Under the pieces are notes generated by a model that saw only the letters and a list, made by a program, of their open reading frames with translations, was not told the DNA's origin and searched no databases. A stretch of 9,833 nucleotides of DNA, from positions 1-9,833 of the forward strand of contig JADGRR010000074.1 in the NCBI GenBank assembly GCA_017880745.1, given 5' to 3'. This DNA comes from Burkholderiales bacterium (lineage in GTDB: Bacteria > Pseudomonadota > Gammaproteobacteria > Burkholderiales > SG8-39). Position 1 is the first letter of the stretch. Each line of letters begins with the position of its first letter. The position numbers were made by a program, and so were the translations under genes. Below, in pieces: positions 5,288-9,833 of the stretch.

Positions 5288-6496
5288 GTGAAAAAGCCCA
5301 TCTACCTCGACTACTCGGCGACCACGCCGGTCGATCCGCGCGTCGCCGCCAAAATGATTCCCTATTTGACCGAGAAGTTCGGCAATCCGGCCAGCCGCTC
5401 GCACGCCTACGGTTGGGAGGCGGAGACGGCGGTGGAGGAGGCGCGGGCCCACGTGGCGGCGCTGTTGAATGCCGACCCCAAGGAAATCGTCTGGACCTCC
5501 GGGGCCACCGAAGGCGACAACCTCGCGCTCAAGGGTGCGGCGCATTTCTACCAGGGCAAGGGCAAGCACATCATCACGGTCAAGACCGAGCACAAGGCGG
5601 TGCTGGACACGGTGCGGGAACTCGAGCGCCAGGGGTTCGAAGCGACCTGTCTCAGCCCGGAGCCGAACGGTCTGCTCGATCTGGAAAAATTGAAGGCGGC
5701 GATACGCCCCGATACCACCGTCGTGTCGGTGATGATGGTCAACAATGAAATCGGCGTGATCCAGGACATCGCCGCTATCGGCGAGATCTGCCGCCCCAAG
5801 GGCGTCATTTTTCACTGCGATGCGGCGCAAGCGGCGGGCAAGGTCGAGATCGACCTGGCCAAGCTGAAAGTCGACCTGATGACCGTGACCGCGCACAAGG
5901 TCTACGGTCCGAAAGGCATCGGCGCGCAGTACGTGCGCAGGAAGCCGCGCGTGCGCATCGAGCCGCAGATTCACGGCGGCGGGCACGAGCGCGGCATGCG
6001 CTCGGGCACGCTCGCCACGCACCAGATCGTCGGCATGGGTGAGGCCTTCCGCATCGCGCGGCTGGAGATGGGCGCCGAGAACGAGCGTATCCGCGGATTG
6101 CGCGACCGCTTGTGGCAGGGTTTGAGCGAAATCGAAGAAGTGCACCTCAACGGCGACCTGGAACGGCGCATTCCCGGCAATCTCAACGTCAGCTTCGACT
6201 TCGTCGAGGGCGAATCGCTGATCATGGGCATCAAGGAAATTGCAGTATCCTCGGGCGCGGCGTGTACCTCGGCCAGCCTCGAGCCATCCCACGTGCTGCG
6301 CGCCCTGGGGCGCTCGGACGAGCTTGCACACTCCTCCATTCGTTTTACCATCGGCCGCTTCAACACCGCGGAAGAGATCGATTTCACCGTCGAGCTGCTC
6401 AAGCGCAAGATCGCCAAGCTGCGGGAACTCTCGCCGCTGTGGGACATGTTCAAGGAAGGCGTCGATTTGAACAGCGTGCAGTGGGCGGCGCACTGA
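5288..6496 (+). CDS. iscS: cysteine desulfurase IscS
   Basis: IscS is a PLP-dependent homodimer that converts cysteine to alanine and carries the sulfur as a persulfide to IscU, and in many bacteria to tRNA thiolation and other pathways. The GTG at 5288 gives KKPIYLDYSATTPVDPRVA at the N-terminus and 402 residues (E. coli: 404). The longer in-frame reading overlaps iscR and has no family-like sequence. Visible functional residues are His102 (TEHKAVLD), Asp178 (HCDAAQAAGK), PLP lysine Lys204 (TAHKVYGPKG) and the persulfide Cys326 in SSGAACTSASLEPSHVLRALG, all offset by two from E. coli. The C-terminal LSPLWDMFKEGVDLNSVQWAAH is the typical end that docks IscU. No clear Shine-Dalgarno precedes the GTG, and iscR ends 35 bp upstream, so translation may be coupled. 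A 77-bp gap leads to iscU. Confidence 0.97.
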   Translation: MKKPIYLDYSATTPVDPRVAAKMIPYLTEKFGNPASRSHAYGWEAETAVEEARAHVAALLNADPKEIVWTSGATEGDNLALKGAAHFYQGKGKHIITVKTEHKAVLDTVRELERQGFEATCLSPEPNGLLDLEKLKAAIRPDTTVVSVMMVNNEIGVIQDIAAIGEICRPKGVIFHCDAAQAAGKVEIDLAKLKVDLMTVTAHKVYGPKGIGAQYVRRKPRVRIEPQIHGGGHERGMRSGTLATHQIVGMGEAFRIARLEMGAENERIRGLRDRLWQGLSEIEEVHLNGDLERRIPGNLNVSFDFVEGESLIMGIKEIAVSSGAACTSASLEPSHVLRALGRSDELAHSSIRFTIGRFNTAEEIDFTVELLKRKIAKLRELSPLWDMFKEGVDLNSVQWAAH

Positions 6497-6573
6497 CGGC
6501 GCGGGGTGTGTTGCGAAAAACCGATCCTTTGCTATTTGCCGCTGGCGACAAAGTTACAGCTAAGCAGCCAAAA

Positions 6574-7026
6574 ATGGCATACAGCGACAAAGTACTTGAT
6601 CACTACGAAAACCCGCGCAACGTCGGCTCGTTCGAAAAGGGCGACGCGGCGGTCGGAACCGGCATGGTTGGCGCGCCTGCATGCGGCGACGTGATGAAAC
6701 TGCAAATCCGCGTCGGCAAGGACGGCGTGATCCAGGACGCGCGCTTCAAAACCTACGGCTGCGGTTCGGCCATCGCCTCGTCCTCGCTCGTCACCGAGTG
6801 GGTGAAGGGCAAGACCCTGGAGCAGGCGATGGGCATCAAGAATACCCAGATCGCCGAGGAACTCGCGCTGCCGCCGGCCAAAATCCATTGTTCCATCTTG
6901 GCCGAAGATTCAATCAAAGCCGCCATCGCCGATTACAGGACCAAGCACGGCCTCGCGGCGGACGAGAGCGCGGCGGCACCGGCGCAACAAGCGGTCTGCG
7001 CTTGCCATGCCGGTCGCGTTGACTGA
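6574..7026 (+). CDS. iscU: Fe-S cluster assembly scaffold IscU with C-terminal CxCH tail
   Basis: IscU receives sulfur from IscS and builds [2Fe-2S] clusters in the cytoplasm. From the ATG at 6574 (MAYSDKVLDHYENPRNVG) the core aligns without gaps to the 128-residue E. coli protein. Cys37 and Asp39 (GAPACGDVMKLQI), Cys63 (TYGCGSAIASSS) and His105-Cys106 (KIHCSILAEDSIKAAI) are all present. The HscA-recognition motif LPPVK at 99-103 reads LPPAK here. The protein is 150 residues; an Ala-rich linker after about residue 128 leads to VCACHAGRVD, adding Cys142, Cys144 and His145, which standard IscU lacks. It is the last gene of the operon. Instead of iscA, hscB, hscA and fdx, a convergent serB follows. 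There is no strong Shine-Dalgarno, and the 77-bp gap after iscS is larger than usual. Confidence 0.97.
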   Translation: MAYSDKVLDHYENPRNVGSFEKGDAAVGTGMVGAPACGDVMKLQIRVGKDGVIQDARFKTYGCGSAIASSSLVTEWVKGKTLEQAMGIKNTQIAEELALPPAKIHCSILAEDSIKAAIADYRTKHGLAADESAAAPAQQAVCACHAGRVD

Positions 7027-7044
7027 AAAAGCCGCCAGGCACGT

Positions 7045-7066
7045 CTCCGACTTCAAACAGTCGGGG
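7045..7066. terminator. hairpin between convergent iscU and serB
   Basis: CTCCGACT (7045-7052) and AGTCGGGG (7059-7066) pair over 8 bp, including one G-U, around a 6-nt loop. It sits midway in the 66-bp gap between the ends of the isc operon and serB. There is no T-run directly after it on the plus strand. On the minus strand TTTTT occurs about 15 nt beyond it (7027-7031). It may work as a weak bidirectional terminator or 3'-end stabiliser. Confidence 0.4.
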
Positions 7067-7092
7067 GCGCGATTGAATTCGCCGCGTAAGGT

Positions 7093-7923
7093 TCAGACGA
7101 ACAAATTCAGCACCCCGTCCAGGCCGGCGTAGTCCAGCGCATAGTCGGCTTTGCTGCGCATCACGCGTTTCGCGCGGTAAGCGATGGACACGCCGGCCTC
7201 GGCCATCATCGCGAGATCGTTGGCGCCGTCGCCTATGGCAATGACGGCGTCTCTCGCTATCCCCAATTCATCGCGCACCGAGCGCAGCTTCGCCGCCTTC
7301 GCGTCCGCGTCGACGATACGCCCGATCACCCGTCCGGTGAGGCGTCCGTCTTCGATATCGAGCACGTTGGAGATGCTGTAGTCGAGGCCGAGCCGGGTCT
7401 TCAGGCGCTCGGTGAAAAAACTGAAGCCGCCCGATACCAACAGCGTCTTGATGCCGGCGCGCCGCAGCGCGGCGAGCATGGTCTCGGCGCCGGGGGCGAG
7501 CCGCAGGCGTTCGTCGTAGACGTGCGCCAATGCGCCCTGGCTCAGGCCACGCAGCAAGCCTACGCGCAGTCGCAGGCTTTCGGCGTAATCGAGCTTGCCC
7601 GCCATCGCGGCGGCGGTGATCGCCGAAACCTCGGCTTTGGCCCCCGCCATGTCGGCCATTTCGTCTATGCACTCGATGGTGATCAGCGTGGAGTCCATGT
7701 CGATCGCGAGGAGCCCCATGTCCGCCAGTTTCCGATTCTCCGGGACAAAGCCGAAGTCGAGTCTGGCCCGGGCGCAATACTCCGCGATGCCCGACGCCTG
7801 CTCTGCGCCGATCAGCCGGCACGCTCCGGGGGCGAGGCGCTCCATCCGCTGCGCCCCCGCCAGTTGCGCGAGTTGCCGCAGATCGTCATCGGCGAGCATT
7901 GCGCCCTGGATTACCAGATGCAT
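7093..7923 (-). CDS. serB: phosphoserine phosphatase SerB
   Basis: SerB hydrolyses L-3-phosphoserine to L-serine, the last step of serine synthesis; it is a cytoplasmic, Mg-dependent HAD-superfamily enzyme. The ATG at 7921-7923 (MHLVIQGAML) gives 276 residues and has GGGAGGA directly upstream. The alternative in-frame GTG at 7951-7953 adds ten residues with no family character. A small N-terminal ACT-like region (about 1-60) precedes the catalytic domain: motif I AIDMDSTLITIECIDE with Asp75 and Asp77, motif II LLVSGGFSFFTERL, and motif III AIGDGANDLAMM. It begins 37 bp after the mfd stop codon on the same strand, suggesting co-transcription. It converges on iscU. Serine is the substrate of the cysE product encoded 3 kb away, although the two genes lie on opposite strands. 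Confidence 0.95.
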   Translation of the reverse strand: MHLVIQGAMLADDDLRQLAQLAGAQRMERLAPGACRLIGAEQASGIAEYCARARLDFGFVPENRKLADMGLLAIDMDSTLITIECIDEMADMAGAKAEVSAITAAAMAGKLDYAESLRLRVGLLRGLSQGALAHVYDERLRLAPGAETMLAALRRAGIKTLLVSGGFSFFTERLKTRLGLDYSISNVLDIEDGRLTGRVIGRIVDADAKAAKLRSVRDELGIARDAVIAIGDGANDLAMMAEAGVSIAYRAKRVMRSKADYALDYAGLDGVLNLFV

Positions 7924-7932
7924 GTTCCTCCC
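7924..7932 (-). promoter_or_regulatory. ribosome binding site of serB
   Basis: GGGAGGAAC on the minus strand abuts the ATG at 7921-7923. The complementarity to 16S rRNA is strong although the spacing is short (3-4 nt), and it decides this start over the upstream GTG. Confidence 0.65.
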
Positions 7933-7960
7933 GCCTGCCGCCCGGGTGTGCACGCGCGTT

Positions 7961-9833
7961 TCATTGCGCCGCCCCGCGCAGCGTCTTGAGCACGTCTTTC
8001 ACCGTCTGCACCCGCGGCGCCAAGCCTTCGCTCGGCGTCTGCACCCGGAGTTTGCTCGGACCCGGCAGCTTCCAGTGGCGGTGGCGCTGCAGCAGTTGCA
8101 GGATGCGCGTCCCGTCTATGGGCGGCTGGTCGATGAAATGCAATTGGATCGCGTCGCCGCCGGCGTCGATGCGCGCCACGCCCAGCGCGCGCGCGGCGAT
8201 GCGCAAGCGATGCGACTCGATCAGCGCCTGCGCGGGTTCTGGCGCAAGGCCGAAACGATCTATCAGTTCCTCCTGCATCGCATCGAGCGCTTCCGCGGTT
8301 TCGCAGTTGGCGAGGCGCTTGTACAGCGTGAGCCGTTCGTTGACGTCGCTGCAATAGTCGCTGGGCAGCAGCGCCGGCAGGTGCAAATTGATTTCGGTGG
8401 TGATTGAGAGCGGCTGCGACAGGTCCGGCTCCTTGCCCGCTTTGAGGGAGTGCACCGCGTGATTGAGCATGTCGGCGTAGAGATTGAAGCCGATCTCCTG
8501 CATTTCGCCGGACTGCGATTCGCCCAGAACTTCGCCCGCGCCGCGAATTTCGAGGTCGTGCATGGCGAGGAAGAACCCCGAGCCGAGCTCGTCCATCATC
8601 TGTATCGCCTCCAGCCGCTTTTTTGCCTGCGCCGACAGCGCCTCTTCCGCGTGGATCAGCAGGTAGGCATAGGCTTGATGATGCGAGCGGCCGACGCGGC
8701 CGCGCAGTTGATGCAATTGCGCCAGGCCGAACTTGTCGGCGCGGTTGATCAGCATGGTGTTGGCGGTGGGAATGTCGATTCCGGTCTCGATGATGGTGGT
8801 GCACAGCAACAGGTTGTAGCGCTGCTGGTGGAACTCGCGCATCGCGCGCTCGAGATCGCGTTCGCGCATCTGCCCATGCGCCACCACGATGCGCGCTTCG
8901 GGCAGCAGCTGCGCGAGTTTCGCGTGCATGTTCTCGATCGTCTGCACCTCGTTGTGCAGGAAATAGATCTGCCCGCCGCGCTTCAGTTCGCGCAGCACCG
9001 CTTCGCGGATCACGCCCTGGCTGTCGCGGCTGACGAAGGTTTTGATCGCGAGGCGCTTCTGCGGCGCGGTGGCGATGACCGAGAAATCGCGCAGCCCTTC
9101 GAGCGACATCGCCAGCGTGCGCGGGATCGGCGTGGCCGTGAGCGTGAGCACGTCCACTTCGGCGCGCAGCGCTTTCAACGCCTCCTTCTGGCGCACGCCG
9201 AAGCGATGCTCCTCGTCGATGATCACCAGCCCCAGGCGCCGGAAATGGATGTCGCGCTGCAGCAGCTTGTGCGTGCCGATGGCGATATCGACCGAGCCAT
9301 CGGCGAGCGCCTTCACATTTTGCGTCTGCTCCTTCGCCGTGCGAAAACGCGACAGCTGCGCGATCTTGATCGGCCATTCGTCCGCAATCTGCGCGAAGCG
9401 GTCGGAGAAGGTCTGGAAGTGCTGCTCGGCGAGCAGGGTGGTCGGGGTGAGGACGGCGACCTGCTTGCCGCCGCAGACTGCGACGAACGCCGCGCGCAGG
9501 GCCACTTCGGTCTTGCCGAAGCCGACGTCGCCGCAGACCAGCCGGTCCATCGGGCGGCCCGAGTTCAAATCCTTGATGGTGGCGTCGATGGCGGCGAGTT
9601 GGTCGTCGGTCTCTTCGTAAGGAAAACCGGCGCAGAATTCGTCATAGGCGCCGGGGCCCACGCTAAAGCGCGGCGCCTCGCGCGTCAGCCGCTCGGCCGC
9701 CACCTTGATCAATTCGCCGGCGATTTCGCGGATGCGGCTCTTCATGCGCGCCTTGCGCGCCTGCCAGTTGCCGCTGCCGAGCCGGTCGAGATCGACGTTG
9801 GCCTGCTCGGCGCCGTAGCGCGACAGCAGGTCG
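7961..9833 (-). CDS. mfd: transcription-repair coupling factor Mfd (partial, N-terminus beyond right edge)
   Basis: Mfd is a large DNA translocase that removes RNA polymerase stalled at lesions and recruits UvrA. The visible 623 codons are open to the right edge (first visible residues DLLSRYGAEQANVDLDRLGSGNW), so the UvrB-like N-terminal half is missing; full-length proteins are about 1,150 residues. After the linker helix comes a superfamily 2 motor: Walker A GDVGFGKTE (9509-9532), LTPTTLLAEQH, motif II IIDEEHRFGV (DEEH at 9206-9217), motif III TATPIPRTL, TTIIETGIDIPTANT and motif VI QLRGRVGRS. The translocation-in-RecG region follows (GSGFFLAMHDLEIRGAGEVLGESQSG). The C-terminal domain around DYCSDVNERLTLYKRLANCE holds the UvrA-interacting module. 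The frame ends at a TGA at 7961-7963, 37 bp before serB, so mfd-serB probably forms one transcript. No frameshift or missing motor motif is seen. Confidence 0.96.
   Translation of the reverse strand, partial: DLLSRYGAEQANVDLDRLGSGNWQARKARMKSRIREIAGELIKVAAERLTREAPRFSVGPGAYDEFCAGFPYEETDDQLAAIDATIKDLNSGRPMDRLVCGDVGFGKTEVALRAAFVAVCGGKQVAVLTPTTLLAEQHFQTFSDRFAQIADEWPIKIAQLSRFRTAKEQTQNVKALADGSVDIAIGTHKLLQRDIHFRRLGLVIIDEEHRFGVRQKEALKALRAEVDVLTLTATPIPRTLAMSLEGLRDFSVIATAPQKRLAIKTFVSRDSQGVIREAVLRELKRGGQIYFLHNEVQTIENMHAKLAQLLPEARIVVAHGQMRERDLERAMREFHQQRYNLLLCTTIIETGIDIPTANTMLINRADKFGLAQLHQLRGRVGRSHHQAYAYLLIHAEEALSAQAKKRLEAIQMMDELGSGFFLAMHDLEIRGAGEVLGESQSGEMQEIGFNLYADMLNHAVHSLKAGKEPDLSQPLSITTEINLHLPALLPSDYCSDVNERLTLYKRLANCETAEALDAMQEELIDRFGLAPEPAQALIESHRLRIAARALGVARIDAGGDAIQLHFIDQPPIDGTRILQLLQRHRHWKLPGPSKLRVQTPSEGLAPRVQTVKDVLKTLRGAAQ

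Noticed and set aside
4964..6493. Minus-strand open frame of 509 codons opposite iscR/iscS
   Set aside because: It is antisense to iscS, which has all catalytic residues; the predicted protein has no recognisable domain and typical shadow composition.
6497..6573. Small hairpin (CTTTG/CAAAG with inner GCC/GGC) in the iscS-iscU gap as a regulatory RNA element
   Set aside because: The stems are short and interrupted, with nothing to distinguish them from random folding; there is no evidence for a small-RNA site.
7595..8407. Plus-strand 270-codon frame opposite serB and mfd
   Set aside because: It spans two well-supported genes on the other strand and shows no family-like sequence.
7911..9377. 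Minus-strand 488-codon frame overlapping mfd in another frame
   Set aside because: It is an Arg/Ala-rich shadow of mfd, whose own frame carries every helicase motif.

Overview
The window is typical proteobacterial chromosome, GC-rich and densely coded. The conserved order suhB / trmJ / iscR-iscS-iscU and the character of the SerB and Mfd proteins best fit a betaproteobacterium, perhaps Nitrosomonadales-like; that placement is my inference and cannot be proven from this piece. There is no sign of a phage, transposon, CRISPR array, tRNA or rRNA.

Layout. Positions 1-2177 (minus strand) hold the start of a SUF-type Fe-S cluster assembly operon: promoter with two IscR-type boxes, an iscR paralogue, an A-type carrier that looks more like IscA than SufA, then sufB, which runs off the left edge. 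Positions 2335-3120 (minus) are suhB. Divergent from it, 3170-3886 (plus) is trmJ. Positions 3883-7026 (plus) form an ISC-type operon: IscR-type box and promoter, cysE, a second iscR, iscS and iscU, where the operon stops. Convergent to it on the minus strand are serB (7093-7923) and, upstream of serB, the C-terminal two thirds or so of mfd, which runs off the right edge.

How it works together. Both Fe-S assembly routes sit within 7 kb of each other. Each is led by its own IscR with the complete [2Fe-2S] ligand set (C92, C98, C104, H107) and a nearly identical recognition helix. Good matches to the IscR type 1 site overlap the -35 elements of both operon promoters: two tandem sites at the suf promoter and one at the cysE promoter. 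This predicts shared feedback repression by holo-IscR when cluster supply is adequate. CysE makes O-acetylserine, the cysteine precursor; IscS takes sulfur from cysteine; IscU is the scaffold; the A-type carrier sits in the suf operon instead of the isc operon. The isc operon lacks iscA, hscB, hscA and fdx at its usual place.

The non-coding gaps are short (longest 256 bp) but not empty. Besides the IscR boxes there is a strong G-quadruplex motif between the suf iscR and iscA, an 18-bp near-perfect palindrome just after iscA, a 9-bp inverted repeat between suhB and the suf promoter, and a hairpin between the convergent iscU and serB genes.
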